A stretch of 36,890 nt of DNA from Methylococcaceae bacterium (GCA_024636875.1 JAGXGJ010000130.1:1-36890); one strand, 5' to 3'; shown: positions 8,854 to 17,804, counted from the stretch's first letter. The notes: generated by a model from the letters alone, not told the origin. Made by a program: numbers and translations.

Positions 8854-10077
8854 TTATTGAATATTTTCCAAAGCCTTCCACGACCGGGAAACAATTTCAT
8901 CGGGCAGCGGCACATAACCGAGCTCGCGACTGTAACGCTGACCCTCCGTCAGGCCGAATGTTACAAACTGCTTCAGCGCTGAGGCTTTCGCCGGATCCGG
9001 GTAGTGTTGGTACAATAGCAGCCAGCTCAAGGTCACAATCGGATAGGCATCCTCACCAACAGGGTCCGGTATCAGCAATCTCAGATTGTCCGGCATCAGC
9101 TTGGAGTTGCGGGCTAACGCCTTTGCTCCCGATTGGTCGTTGGGCTCCACGAAACGGCCTGCTTTATTCTCCAACCAGGCCATGGGCAGTCCAAGCCGTT
9201 TAGCAAAACCATACTCGATGTAGCCTATCGACCCCTCGCTGACTTTGATGCGCGATGCCACGCCTTCGTTACCTCGAGCTGCCATGGCGCTGCCCGGCCA
9301 ATCCACCACCTTGCCTACGCCAGGGCCGCGGTCGCGCCATTCCCGGCTGACGGTGCTCAGGTGATTGGTAAAAGCATAGGTGGTGCCGCTGCTGTCCTGG
9401 CGGGCAACGATCGTAATGTTCTGGTTTGGGAGGTCCAACTCGGGATTGGCTGCTTTAATCCGGACATCGTTCCATTGGGTTATTTTCCCGGCAAAAATAT
9501 CCTCATAAACATCCCTTGGCAGTTTTAACGGCCCGCTCAGGCCTTTTACATGATAGGCGAGCACGATGACGCCAGCCGTCGCCGGCACCAGTTGCGCTCC
9601 TCTCTTCACCTGAGCCATCTGTTCATCACTGAGGGCGGCATCGCTTCCGGCAAAATCCAGCTCCTCGGCTAGGAAGCCGCGGATACCTTCACCGCTGCCC
9701 ACCGCCGCATAGCTGATCTGGACGTTAGGGTGCTGCTCAGCGAAGATGCGTATCCAGCGCTGATAAAGCGGCGCGGGAAATGTTGCTCCACCCCCGCGTA
9801 ACTCCAGGCTTCCGGCTTGAGCGACTGTGCCTTCGACTATCCCGGCCAAGCACACAACAGCGAAAAAAACAAGACACCATGGCAATGCTGCTGACTTAAA
9901 AACAGGTGCACCTTCTCCCTCAGGGAGAAATCGGGTATGAGGGGATTTAAATTGGCTTTTTTCCTTAGTTTTATTTCCCCTCACCCAACCCTCTCCCTCA
10001 GGAGAGGGCCTTGTACTGTATAAGTCAACAGGATTGAGACTCCTTGAACCTCTACCAAAGCTTATCTTGCTGTTCAT
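8854..10077 (-). CDS. pstS: Phosphate ABC transporter substrate-binding protein PstS, second copy
   Basis: Periplasmic phosphate-binding protein delivering phosphate to PstCA. Ligand-binding signatures match the other PstS of the window: RGGGATFPAPLY, GSGEGIRGFL and RQDSSGTTYAF. The hydrophobic signal segment (LPWCLVFFAVVCLAGIVEG) starts only around residue 65. Residues about 22-59 are encoded by an imperfect inverted repeat (RPSPEGEGWVRG and RFLPEGEGAP are its two arms), so the n-region appears lengthened by insertion of a repeat that kept the frame. The ATG at 10077 has GGAG at 9 bases, so the long form should be translated. A TTG just before PWCLVFF is an alternative without a ribosome site. 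Begins 18 bases after pstB, so it closes the pst operon. Possibly a different affinity from the first PstS. Confidence 0.92.
   Translation of the reverse strand: MNSKISFGRGSRSLNPVDLYSTRPSPEGEGWVRGNKTKEKSQFKSPHTRFLPEGEGAPVFKSAALPWCLVFFAVVCLAGIVEGTVAQAGSLELRGGGATFPAPLYQRWIRIFAEQHPNVQISYAAVGSGEGIRGFLAEELDFAGSDAALSDEQMAQVKRGAQLVPATAGVIVLAYHVKGLSGPLKLPRDVYEDIFAGKITQWNDVRIKAANPELDLPNQNITIVARQDSSGTTYAFTNHLSTVSREWRDRGPGVGKVVDWPGSAMAARGNEGVASRIKVSEGSIGYIEYGFAKRLGLPMAWLENKAGRFVEPNDQSGAKALARNSKLMPDNLRLLIPDPVGEDAYPIVTLSWLLLYQHYPDPAKASALKQFVTFGLTEGQRYSRELGYVPLPDEIVSRSWKALENIQ
9909..10007. repeat. Imperfect inverted repeat inside the 5' end of the second pstS
   Basis: The left arm (about 9909-9942, containing CTTCTCCCTCAGGGAG) and the right arm (about 9976-10007, containing CCTCTCCCTCAGGAGAGG) are inverted relative to each other and separated by an A/T-rich centre. 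Both arms carry the CCCTCACCC/CCCTCTCCC type of sequence also seen in the core of the 100-bp intergenic repeats of this window, but the TAGAGTCC/TAGGAGCC termini are absent. It lies wholly in coding sequence and is translated as part of the long PstS leader. Confidence 0.7.
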
Positions 10078-10095
10078 CAGGTTGACTCCGCCGGG

Positions 10096-10923
10096 CTAAC
10101 TAAATTCGCCACGAATGTATTGTTGGGTCAATTCTTCTTTGGGGTCATCGAAGATTTGGCTGGTTTCCCCGAGTTCCACCAGGTAACCGGTGCGCCCGCC
10201 TTCCGAGATCTCGACCGATAAGAAGGCAGTCTTGTCGGCAACGCGCTTCGCCTGCTGCATATTATGGGTGACCAGGGCAATCGTGTACTTTTCCTTCAGT
10301 TCGATCATTAACTCTTCGATGCGCCGGGTGGAGATGGGATCAAGCGCGGAGCAAGGCTCGTCCATCAACACCACCGCCGGTTCTGTGGCGATGGCCCTGG
10401 CTATGCACAGCCGCTGTTGCTGGCCGCCCGAAAGCGAAAGGCCGCTGGCTTTGAGCTTGTCCTTGACCTCACCCCAGAGCGCCGCTTTTTTCAGGGCATT
10501 CTCTACACACTCAGCAATGTCGCCCTTGAAACGATTCAGGCGCAGCCCAAAGGCGACGTTATCGAAAATGCTCATGGCAAAGGGATTGGGCTGCTGGAAC
10601 ACCATGCCGATGTAGCGGCGCACGACTACCGGATCCACGGTCTTATGGTAGACATCCTGGTTGTTGAAATGTACATTGCCCTCAAACCGGAAACCCTCTA
10701 TCAGATCGTTCATGCGGTTGAGGCAGCGTAAAACCGTACTCTTGCCGCAGCCTGAAGGCCCGATAAATCCGGTAATCTGGCCTTTCTGAATGGGAACATG
10801 ACTGTCTCTGACGGCTAGAAAATCGCCGTAAAACACTTTGTCCAGATTGCAATCGATGACGACATTGGAATGCGCATTTTTGCTCGCATTCACATTGCTT
10901 GCCGCGGAAAAATTCATATTCAT
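10096..10923 (-). CDS. pstB: Phosphate ABC transporter ATP-binding protein PstB
   Basis: Cytoplasmic ATPase energising phosphate import through PstCA. Walker [13 protein letters not shown] signature LSGGQQQR, Walker B VVLMDEP followed by CSALD, and the switch His in [19 protein letters not shown] are all intact. The ending ([18 protein letters not shown]) is typical of PstB. I chose ATG 10923 (MNMNFSAAS), with GAAGAGA upstream; the in-frame TTG at 10938 adds five residues. Length of 275 residues is slightly above the usual 250-270 because of a short N-terminal extension. It lies 20 bases after pstA and just before the second pstS; no phoU follows, unlike in E. coli. Confidence 0.97.
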   Translation of the reverse strand: MNMNFSAASNVNASKNAHSNVVIDCNLDKVFYGDFLAVRDSHVPIQKGQITGFIGPSGCGKSTVLRCLNRMNDLIEGFRFEGNVHFNNQDVYHKTVDPVVVRRYIGMVFQQPNPFAMSIFDNVAFGLRLNRFKGDIAECVENALKKAALWGEVKDKLKASGLSLSGGQQQRLCIARAIATEPAVVLMDEPCSALDPISTRRIEELMIELKEKYTIALVTHNMQQAKRVADKTAFLSVEISEGGRTGYLVELGETSQIFDDPKEELTQQYIRGEFS

Positions 10924-10943
10924 GGTCGGTCTCTTCAAAATCG

Positions 10944-11858
10944 TTAAACTTTTTTACGCCCCAAAACACGGGCAAGAATGTTAAATAGCAGCACCATCAT
11001 CACCAGCACCAGCGAAGCGGTCCATGCCAACTCGATCTGGTTCTCATAAGGCATGCCGGCGAAGTTGTAGATCAACACGGACAGCGAAGCGATAGGCTCC
11101 ATCACATGTGCCGTTCCGTTTTCGACGAACCAATAGTTACTGAACAAGGCGGTGAAAAGCAGCGGCGCCGTTTCCCCGGCGGCGCGGGCGATGGCCAGCA
11201 TCACCCCGGTCAAGACCCCGGGCAGCGCCGTTGGCAACACGATCTTCCAGATGACCTGGCTACGGGTACAGCCTATCCCGTAGGCTGCTGCCTTCATTTT
11301 GGAGGGTACCATACGCATGGCTCCTTCAGCGGTGAGCACGACCGTGGGCAGCATCAGGAGCGCCAGCGCCACACCCGCCGCAGGTGCCGAATAGGTGCCG
11401 GTCGCCAGTACCACGACCGCATAGGCAAATACGCCTGCCAGGATAGAGGGCAAACCCGTCAGGGTTTTGGCACAAAATCGGGCTACATAGGCCACTTTTC
11501 CATCCGGCTCCAGTTCAGCCAGAAAAATGGCCGCCAAAAAACCGATAGGGATGCTGATGACCGCACCGAAGCCCACCGTAACCAGCGTACCCACGATGGC
11601 GTTGCCGAAACCTCCGCCTTCCTCGAACCCCGCCGGCGGCAATTCGGTGAAAACCTCCAGACTCAGACGGTGCCCGCCCTTGACGATCAGCCCATAGAGT
11701 ACCGAGATCAGCGGCACGCTGGCGATGATGGCTGCAAGCCATGCGATACCGGTCAGCAATATATTGGTAATTGAGCGGCCTTCTAAAAGCGAGCGCTGCA
11801 AACAGGGCGCTTCTTTCGCTATTTCTTGTTCCGGGTGGAAGGAGTCTTGTATATTCAT
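10944..11858 (-). CDS. pstA: Phosphate ABC transporter permease PstA
   Basis: Inner-membrane permease that pairs with PstC to form the phosphate channel. About 304 residues with six predicted membrane segments (for example [20 protein letters not shown] and [20 protein letters not shown]). The cytoplasmic coupling loop that contacts the ATPase is visible as [20 protein letters not shown] followed by [20 protein letters not shown]. The start ATG 11858 has AAGG at 8 bases and overlaps the stop of pstC as ATGA, a classic sign of coupled translation. It is followed closely by pstB. The assignment as PstA rather than PstC rests on order, length and the short N-terminal segment. Confidence 0.96.
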   Translation of the reverse strand: MNIQDSFHPEQEIAKEAPCLQRSLLEGRSITNILLTGIAWLAAIIASVPLISVLYGLIVKGGHRLSLEVFTELPPAGFEEGGGFGNAIVGTLVTVGFGAVISIPIGFLAAIFLAELEPDGKVAYVARFCAKTLTGLPSILAGVFAYAVVVLATGTYSAPAAGVALALLMLPTVVLTAEGAMRMVPSKMKAAAYGIGCTRSQVIWKIVLPTALPGVLTGVMLAIARAAGETAPLLFTALFSNYWFVENGTAHVMEPIASLSVLIYNFAGMPYENQIELAWTASLVLVMMVLLFNILARVLGRKKV

Positions 11859-12826
11859 CTGCCGGCCTTCAATTGTTTTGAAGTCATTGTCATAATGGCC
11901 GTTCCGGCCATATTGACGACGAAGGTGATCAGGAGCAGCACCAGGGCGGCGTACATCAAAACCGGTATTTCGTGTTGGCCCGCTTCTGGAAAGTTCAGAG
12001 CCAGCAGGGCGGCCAGAGTATTACCGGGAGAAAACAGGGACAGGCTGAGTTGATTGGAATTCCCGATCAGCATGGCCAAGGCCATTGTTTCTCCGAGCGC
12101 TCGACCGAAACCCAGGACGAGGGAACCAAAAATACCTGTCGAGGCGGTGGACAGCATAACCTTCAGGATCACCTCCCAACGGTTCGCACCCAGACCGTAT
12201 GCCGCTTCCTTGATGCGATAGGGGACCATTCTCAGGGCATCCTGTGACACCGCAGCGATGGTCGGAAGGATCATAATCGACAGCACTAACGCTGCCGGCA
12301 GCATTCCCGGTCCGCTCAGGGTGGTGCTAAAAAACGGAATCCAGCCGAATTCGGCATTCAGCCAGTCTGCTATCGGGCGAACGAAGGGTATCACCACATA
12401 AATACCCCACAAGCCATAAACGACGCTGGGAATGGCTGCCAACAGTTCGATAATAGTCCGGAAAACGAGAGCAATTCTGGGGGGTAGAAAATCCTGGGTG
12501 AGAAAAATCGCCATGGTAATGCCAAAAAAGCCGCCAATGATCAAGGCCAGGATTGAACTGTAAAGAGTGCCCCATATTTCCGGAAGGATTCCATAAACCT
12601 GCTTGTTGACATCCCAGGTGGTGCCGGTCAGGAAGCCAAGCTGATACTCACTAATGGCAGGCACCGCCTTGGCACCTATTTTCCAAAGAATAAGCCCGAC
12701 TACAATGAGAATTAACCAGGCGCAAACCGTGGCTAATCCCCGAAACGAGCGGTCAAGCAGATAATCAGTCTGCGAAGGGGGACCCGAGATTTGTTCACCG
12801 GCAACGGTTTGTTCAAAAGCATTCAT
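11855..12826 (-). CDS. pstC: Phosphate ABC transporter permease PstC
   Basis: Inner-membrane permease partner of PstA. About 323 residues with six predicted membrane segments, the first around residues 32-52 (LATVCAWLILIVVGLILWKI), and the larger periplasmic loop that distinguishes PstC (LGFLTGTTWDVNKQVYGILP). The binding-protein-dependent permease signature EAAYGLGANRWEVILKVMLP-like stretch is present, with LGFGRALGETMALAMLIGNS after it. Start ATG 12826 has only a weak ribosome site. It is separated from the first pstS by 95 bases that hold a strong hairpin, so its expression is probably lower than that of pstS. The stop overlaps pstA by four bases. Confidence 0.96.
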   Translation of the reverse strand: MNAFEQTVAGEQISGPPSQTDYLLDRSFRGLATVCAWLILIVVGLILWKIGAKAVPAISEYQLGFLTGTTWDVNKQVYGILPEIWGTLYSSILALIIGGFFGITMAIFLTQDFLPPRIALVFRTIIELLAAIPSVVYGLWGIYVVIPFVRPIADWLNAEFGWIPFFSTTLSGPGMLPAALVLSIMILPTIAAVSQDALRMVPYRIKEAAYGLGANRWEVILKVMLSTASTGIFGSLVLGFGRALGETMALAMLIGNSNQLSLSLFSPGNTLAALLALNFPEAGQHEIPVLMYAALVLLLITFVVNMAGTAIMTMTSKQLKAGR

Positions 12827-12872
12827 TTAAGTTATCACGAGGGTTGATGGAAAAAACTATACATAGGAAAGA

Positions 12873-12910
12873 AAAGGGTGGAATCGGATTGTCTCGCAAT
12901 CCACCCTTCT
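12873..12910 (-). terminator. Hairpin between pstS and pstC (attenuator or transcript stabiliser)
   Basis: Read on the minus strand, AAGGGTGGA pairs with TCCACCCTT around an inner ATTG/CAAT stem, followed by a T-rich TTCTTT. It begins 12 bases after the pstS stop. Such hairpins after a binding-protein gene typically terminate part of the transcripts or protect the pstS message, giving an excess of binding protein over permease. Confidence 0.7.
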
Positions 12911-12921
12911 TGCAAGTCCAG

Positions 12922-13956
12922 TTATTGAATTTTGCTGACGTTAGCGCGGACTGCCGTAACAACGTTTTCGGGAAGCGGAATATAGCCCATTTTGGCGCTT
13001 AGCTTCTGTCCCTCGGTCAGCCCATACTCAACCATTTCACGCAGAATCCCGGCCTTCTTGGGATCGGGGTTTTTCTCATAAAACAGCATCCAGGTAAAAG
13101 TGGTAATCGGATAGGATTTATCACCCTCAGGATCAAGCACCCAAACAATGAGATTTTCCGGTAGCTGTACGCTAGCCAGTGTCGCCTGCCCGCTCTCCTC
13201 GCTCGGGTGCACATATTTGCCGGCTTTGTTTTGCAGATCGGCCATCAGTACCTTGGCACCCAAGGCGTAGCCATATTCAATGTAACCAATGGCACCGGGG
13301 GTTTGCTTGATAGTGGCGGTAACGCCATTGTTTTTGGGCGCGGCGACGATTTTATCGCTGCTCGGCCAGTTAACTGTTTTGCCGGCTCCGGGGCCATTCT
13401 TCCAGTCCGGGCTAATCGCGCTGAGATGACTGGTAAAAACAAAGGTCGTGCCGCTGCTATCGGCCCGCCGCACGACGGTAATAGGTAAATCCGGCATCTT
13501 CAGATCGGGATTTGCACTCTGAATCCGTTCATCATTCCATTGGGTGATTTTACCGAGAAAAATATCAGGATAAACATCACGCGGCAACTTCAATCCCTTT
13601 GGATTACCGGGAAGGTTGTAAGCAATTACAATTTCGCCGGCCGTCATCGGCAACAGGACGACGCCTTCCTTGACCTTGGCGATTTCCTCGGGTGTCATCG
13701 CCGCGTCACTGGCTGCAAAATCAACTGTGTGGTTGATAAAGTCCCGAATTCCGGCACCGCTGCCTTTCGCCTGATAATCGATGCTGGCGTTCTTGAGTGT
13801 TTTACTAAAGCTCTTGAACCAGGCAGAGTAAAGCGGAAACGGAAAACTGGCTCCGGACCCCGTCAATCTTATTGTTTCCTCCGCAGACGCGGGGCTGAGG
13901 CAGACCAGATTGAGAACAATCCCAAGCATGCACGTAAGTAAACCGACTCTTTTCAT
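12922..13956 (-). CDS. pstS: Phosphate ABC transporter substrate-binding protein PstS, first copy
   Basis: Periplasmic high-affinity phosphate receptor for PstCAB. Start ATG 13956 (MKRVGLLTCMLGIVLNLVCL) with GAGGGT at 7-8 bases; a longer in-frame start at 14016 is not needed. Signal peptide with a probable cleavage after LSPASA. Phosphate-contacting loops: TGSGASFPFPLY, GSGAGIRDF and RADSSGTTFVF. About 344 residues, normal. First gene of the pst operon, preceded by a divergent control region with a PHO-box-like array and followed by a hairpin. It is clearly related along its length to the second PstS in the window, suggesting an old duplication. Confidence 0.96.
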   Translation of the reverse strand: MKRVGLLTCMLGIVLNLVCLSPASAEETIRLTGSGASFPFPLYSAWFKSFSKTLKNASIDYQAKGSGAGIRDFINHTVDFAASDAAMTPEEIAKVKEGVVLLPMTAGEIVIAYNLPGNPKGLKLPRDVYPDIFLGKITQWNDERIQSANPDLKMPDLPITVVRRADSSGTTFVFTSHLSAISPDWKNGPGAGKTVNWPSSDKIVAAPKNNGVTATIKQTPGAIGYIEYGYALGAKVLMADLQNKAGKYVHPSEESGQATLASVQLPENLIVWVLDPEGDKSYPITTFTWMLFYEKNPDPKKAGILREMVEYGLTEGQKLSAKMGYIPLPENVVTAVRANVSKIQ

Positions 13957-14268
13957 TGAATGACCCTCTTTAAAATTAAATGGATATATCGGACTTACAT
14001 CATAAATCGGCAACATTACAAGATTATTACATAATAAAAACGAATCTGATTTCGTGGATAGGTATGCGTCTTGTCATTGAATTGTCATTAACGGTCATTA
14101 TTATTTGCAAAATGACACTACCATCAGGCACATTGCGAGAATACGCTGAATAGTTACGAAATTTTAAAACTGATTTTTCGGGGTGCCCAGCGATCCCTGA
14201 AATCCTACAACAGGGTATTTTGAGGTTTAAGTTATAACGCCTATACCCCCATTGGAACTTCTTTTTAT
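13957..14268. promoter_or_regulatory. Divergent control region of the pst operon and the DUF47/glgP pair
   Basis: A/T-rich, non-coding, 312 bases. It holds the PHO-box-like array (14070-14099), an A/T-rich candidate -10 for the pstS side around 14025-14036 (TTATTACATAATAA) and no recognisable gene. Nothing else stands out apart from a weak five-base hairpin near 14203-14220. Confidence 0.6.
14070..14099 (+). promoter_or_regulatory. Tandem PHO-box-like array between pstS and the DUF47 gene
   Basis: Three units on an 11-base period: TTGTCAT (14071-14077), TTGTCAT (14082-14088) and GGTCATT (14093-14099), with A/T-rich spacers TGAA and TAAC. This matches the PhoB site layout (CTGTCAT, four bases, CTGTCAT) and gives two overlapping boxes. 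The array sits in the divergent region, about 115 bases from the pstS start and 170 from the DUF47 gene start. The repeat orientation points toward the DUF47 gene, but position suits either promoter. No clear -10 sequence decides which. Confidence 0.7.
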
Positions 14269-14922
14269 ATGGCTTATGAGACCACTATGAATGCTGATAA
14301 CGTAGATCGCCCAAATTCCCGCTCCCTAGAAATTATATTCAAGGAACATCTCGATAACACAATAGAGTGCGGCCAGGCTCTTAACCAGCTCTTCTTGAAT
14401 CTTGGGGAACCTGACCAATATATAACGAAGGTAAAACATCTAGAAGAAAAGGGAGATAGACTTACAGCGGAGGCATACTGCGCTCTAGAATTTCTTACTT
14501 ACTCCGAATTTATTCATATCATTGAACAGTTAGTCAAACGCCTGGATGATATTGTGGATGGAATTAATAATACTGCTCGACTTATTGATATCTGTCATCC
14601 AAGACAGATCGAGAATGCAGCGCACGATATTCTATCGACCCTGCTATCAATGATTGAAAATCTCAAGATAGAGATAGCGCATTATCCAGACAATGAGTTG
14701 GCAAGTATAAGAGCGTGCTGTAAGACGCTCAAGGGGAGCGAAGAAAATGCGGACGTAATCTATCATGATTGGCGGAAGAAACAGCGTCGAGTTCTCGTGC
14801 TTTCACTGATCGAAGAGAATAACTGGACCGAGATTCTGGGTGTCCTCGAACAAACGACGGATGCCGCTTATCATGCGGCACTATTGCTCGAGCGCATAGC
14901 CAGATATCGTCAAAAACAATAA
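14269..14922 (+). CDS. DUF47/PhoU-like phosphate transport regulator
   Basis: About 217 residues, all helical in appearance, with the PhoU/DUF47 pattern: FKEHLDNTIECGQALNQLF, HLEEKGDRLTAEAYCALEF, RLDDIVDGINNTARLID and a late LEQTTDAAYHAALLLERIA. This family (COG1392) usually accompanies low-affinity Pit transporters or modulates phosphate uptake. Here it stands divergent to the pst operon with no pit gene beside it, so it may replace the missing phoU. ATG 14269 has no ribosome site; ATG 14287 has GAG at a suitable distance and could be the start. Followed by glgP after 62 bases. Its base composition looks more A/T-rich than its neighbours. Confidence 0.85.
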   Translation: MAYETTMNADNVDRPNSRSLEIIFKEHLDNTIECGQALNQLFLNLGEPDQYITKVKHLEEKGDRLTAEAYCALEFLTYSEFIHIIEQLVKRLDDIVDGINNTARLIDICHPRQIENAAHDILSTLLSMIENLKIEIAHYPDNELASIRACCKTLKGSEENADVIYHDWRKKQRRVLVLSLIEENNWTEILGVLEQTTDAAYHAALLLERIARYRQKQ

Positions 14923-14984
14923 GCCTGTCAACTACCTGCTTTCAGCACCTGTTGACGGGCAAAAATAATTCTAAGGAGACTTCC

Positions 14985-17483
14985 ATGACTGCGAAAATAC
15001 CCAGAGCATCTTCAGTGACCTCTGCCGACCATGAACATACACGGACTGGAACCAGTCCCGCTGCATTGAAGGCCGCTTTTCAGGACAACCTCAATTATGC
15101 TGTAGGCCGTCCGCTGGATATATCGACGCCCGAGGATCGCTATCAGGCCATTGCACTCTCGGTTCGTGACCGCATCATGCAGCGGTGGGTGAAGCAGGTT
15201 CAGCGATGGAATAGTCCCGATTTACGGCAGGTTTCATACCTGTCCGCAGAATTTCTGGTGGGACCTCGCCTGGGCAAGGATCTCCTTAATCTCGGGATCA
15301 CCGAGAATGTACGTCAGGCGATGGCCGAAATGGACCTCAATCTTGAACAATTCGTGGGACTGGAAGAAGATCCGGGCCTTGGCAATGGCGGCCTGGGAAG
15401 GCTGGCTGCCTGCTATCTCGACTCATTGGCGGCCCTCGGATATCCGGCAATCGGCTACGGCATCCGTTACGAGTTCGGGATCTTCGATCAGATCATCAAG
15501 GACGGCTGGCAAGTCGAGGTCACCGACAAGTGGCTACGGTACGGCAACGTATGGGAAATCGCGCGTCCGCACTTTGCTGAAGTAGTCAAACTGGGCGGCC
15601 ACACCGAGCCTTATGTCGATGAACACGGACAGTATCGCGTAAAGTGGGTACCGGGCCGGGTTGTGGTCGGTATTCCCTATGACACACCGATTCTCGGATA
15701 TCGCAGCAACTCCTGCGCCCTGTTGCGTCTCTGGAGCGCCGAGGCGGCCCAATCCTTCGATTTTGCCGACTTCAACCGCGGCGATTATTATGGAGCGGTG
15801 GAGGAAAAAGTCTACTCTGAAAACATTTCCAAAATACTTTACCCCAATGACGAGCAGCTGCAGGGTAAACGTTTGCGCCTCGAACAGCAATACTTCTTCG
15901 TGGCCTGCTCCATCAAGGACATGATTCGCCTGTGCCTGCGCCGGGGATTGCCGCTTGACCGGTTCCACGAAATGTATTGCATCCAGCTGAATGACACCCA
16001 CCCCGCCATCGCTATCGCAGAATTAATGCGGCAATTACTTGATAAGTATGCCATGCCTTGGGAGCAGGCATGGAACATTACTCAAAAGTCTTTCTCCTAC
16101 ACCAATCATACCTTGCTGCCGGAGGCCCTGGAAAAGTGGTCTCTGCCTTTGTTCGCCGCCGTCCTGCCGCGCCACCTCGAGATCATCTACGAGATCAATC
16201 GCCGCTTTCTCGATGAGGTTCGTATCAAGTTTCCGGGCGATGAGGGAAAAGTCGCACGCATGTCGATCATCGACGAGTATGGCGAAAAGTTTGTACGCAT
16301 GGCCAATCTGTCGGTGATCGGAAGCCATGCGGTCAACGGTGTAGCTGAACTTCATTCCGCGCTGGTAAAGAGTCAACTGTTCTCTGACTTTTACACCCTG
16401 GCACCGGACAGTTTTTACAACGTGACCAACGGGGTGTCGACGCGACGCTTCATTGCATTGAGTAATTCGGGGCTGACCCGGCTGATCGATGAACAGATTG
16501 GCGAAGGCTGGTTGACCGATCTGTATCGCCTCAAAGAGCTCGAAACCCACTCGGGCAATGCCGGCTTCCAGAAAGCATGGTCGGATGTCAAACGGGCAAA
16601 CAAAACACGTTTGGCGAAAATCATCCATGAAAGAACCGGCATTACGGTCGATCCTTCATCGCTGTTCGATATTCAGGTGAAGCGCATCCACGAGTACAAG
16701 CGCCAGCATCTAAACATACTCAATATCATCACCTTGTATCATCGTCTCAAATCTGATTCCAGGCTTGTCATTACCCCACGGACCTTTATCTTCGGAGGGA
16801 AAGCTGCGCCCGGCTATTTCATGGCCAAGCTGATCATCAAGCTGATTAACTCCGTGGGAGAGATCATCAATCGTGATCCTGATGTTCGTGATCTGATCAA
16901 GGTCGTTTTTCTGCCGGACTACAATGTCAAACACGCGCAGAACATCTACCCCGCCGCCGATCTGTCGGAACAGATCTCGACTGCCGGCAAGGAAGCCTCG
17001 GGGACCGGAAACATGAAATTCTCCATGAATGGTGCATTGACCATCGGCACATTAGACGGCGCCAACATCGAGATTCGCGAGGAGGTGGGTGCGGAGAATT
17101 TTTTTCTGTTCGGCCTGACCGCCGACCAGGTAGTAAAACGGAAAGCCGAAGGTTACCACCCCGCCGATTACTATCATGGCGACACAGAACTTAAAGCAAC
17201 CATCGATCTTATTAACAGCGGTTTATTTTCCCATGGTGACACAGAACTGTTCCGGCCGATTACCAACCATCTCTTGTATCATGACGAATACTTGCTAATG
17301 GCGGATTACCGGACTTATGTGGACTGCCAGCAAGAAGTCGATCACGCCTATAGCGATCCCGCACACTGGACGCGCATGTCGATTCTGAACGTCTCACGCA
17401 TGGGTAAATTCTCATCCGACCGGGCGGTTCGGGAGTACGCCGAACACATTTGGCATTTGGAACCTTTACACGAGGGCGAATAA
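14985..17483 (+). CDS. glgP: Glycogen/starch/alpha-glucan phosphorylase
   Basis: Cleaves alpha-1,4-glucan ends with inorganic phosphate to release glucose-1-phosphate; needs pyridoxal phosphate. The PLP-binding signature is intact (EASGTGNMKFSMNGALTIGT, with the Schiff-base Lys in NMKF), as are LGNGGLGRLAACYLDSLA, VKRIHEYKRQHLN and GGKAAPGYFMAK. At 832 residues it has the usual full length. ATG 14985 is preceded by AAGGAG; an upstream in-frame TTG at 14952 overlaps that site and is not needed. Because it consumes phosphate, its placement behind a PhoU-like gene and opposite pst-ppk-glgX is biochemically sensible: GlgP trims chains and GlgX removes the remaining branches. Confidence 0.97.
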   Translation: MTAKIPRASSVTSADHEHTRTGTSPAALKAAFQDNLNYAVGRPLDISTPEDRYQAIALSVRDRIMQRWVKQVQRWNSPDLRQVSYLSAEFLVGPRLGKDLLNLGITENVRQAMAEMDLNLEQFVGLEEDPGLGNGGLGRLAACYLDSLAALGYPAIGYGIRYEFGIFDQIIKDGWQVEVTDKWLRYGNVWEIARPHFAEVVKLGGHTEPYVDEHGQYRVKWVPGRVVVGIPYDTPILGYRSNSCALLRLWSAEAAQSFDFADFNRGDYYGAVEEKVYSENISKILYPNDEQLQGKRLRLEQQYFFVACSIKDMIRLCLRRGLPLDRFHEMYCIQLNDTHPAIAIAELMRQLLDKYAMPWEQAWNITQKSFSYTNHTLLPEALEKWSLPLFAAVLPRHLEIIYEINRRFLDEVRIKFPGDEGKVARMSIIDEYGEKFVRMANLSVIGSHAVNGVAELHSALVKSQLFSDFYTLAPDSFYNVTNGVSTRRFIALSNSGLTRLIDEQIGEGWLTDLYRLKELETHSGNAGFQKAWSDVKRANKTRLAKIIHERTGITVDPSSLFDIQVKRIHEYKRQHLNILNIITLYHRLKSDSRLVITPRTFIFGGKAAPGYFMAKLIIKLINSVGEIINRDPDVRDLIKVVFLPDYNVKHAQNIYPAADLSEQISTAGKEASGTGNMKFSMNGALTIGTLDGANIEIREEVGAENFFLFGLTADQVVKRKAEGYHPADYYHGDTELKATIDLINSGLFSHGDTELFRPITNHLLYHDEYLLMADYRTYVDCQQEVDHAYSDPAHWTRMSILNVSRMGKFSSDRAVREYAEHIWHLEPLHEGE

Positions 17484-17612
17484 GAACAGGGGCTTGTTTG
17501 AAACTCGATAGGCCGTAATGCCCCCCGATGACATCGCTGGTGCTCAGAGCATCAGCGCATGTTACGGAAAATTTGAAGGTATTACTTCTCTTCTTTATTT
17601 GTATCTTTTTGG

Positions 17613-17804
17613 TTATGCTTGATACAGCATCAATTCTTGTTCTGCTTCAAGCCAGTCCTCAAGTTCGTGACCCGGCTCAAAGCCTCTGCTTTCCGCCTTG
17701 AGATAGGCAAGTTCAGCAATCCTGGCGTCAAGGTCTTCTGATTTCAAGATATTGCTGGATTCTTCAGGATCTGAATTTACTTCTTGTTTAACGATTGTAG
17801 CCAT
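17613..17804 (-). CDS. Small DUF2934-domain protein
   Basis: A 63-residue acidic protein. Residues 27-58 fit the DUF2934 pattern: RIAELAYLKAESRGFEPGHE followed by LEDWLEAEQEL. Proteins of this family are small, cytosolic and of unknown function, often found beside carbohydrate or stress genes. ATG 17804 is preceded by AAGGTG at a short distance. It lies downstream of and convergent with glgP, separated by about 130 bases without an obvious terminator. The family call rests on the RGFxPGHELEDWLEAE motif; the function remains unknown. Confidence 0.85.
   Translation of the reverse strand: MATIVKQEVNSDPEESSNILKSEDLDARIAELAYLKAESRGFEPGHELEDWLEAEQELMLYQA

Noticed and set aside
16035-16628. A 197-codon minus-strand frame inside glgP
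   Set aside because: Antisense shadow of a fully conserved phosphorylase.
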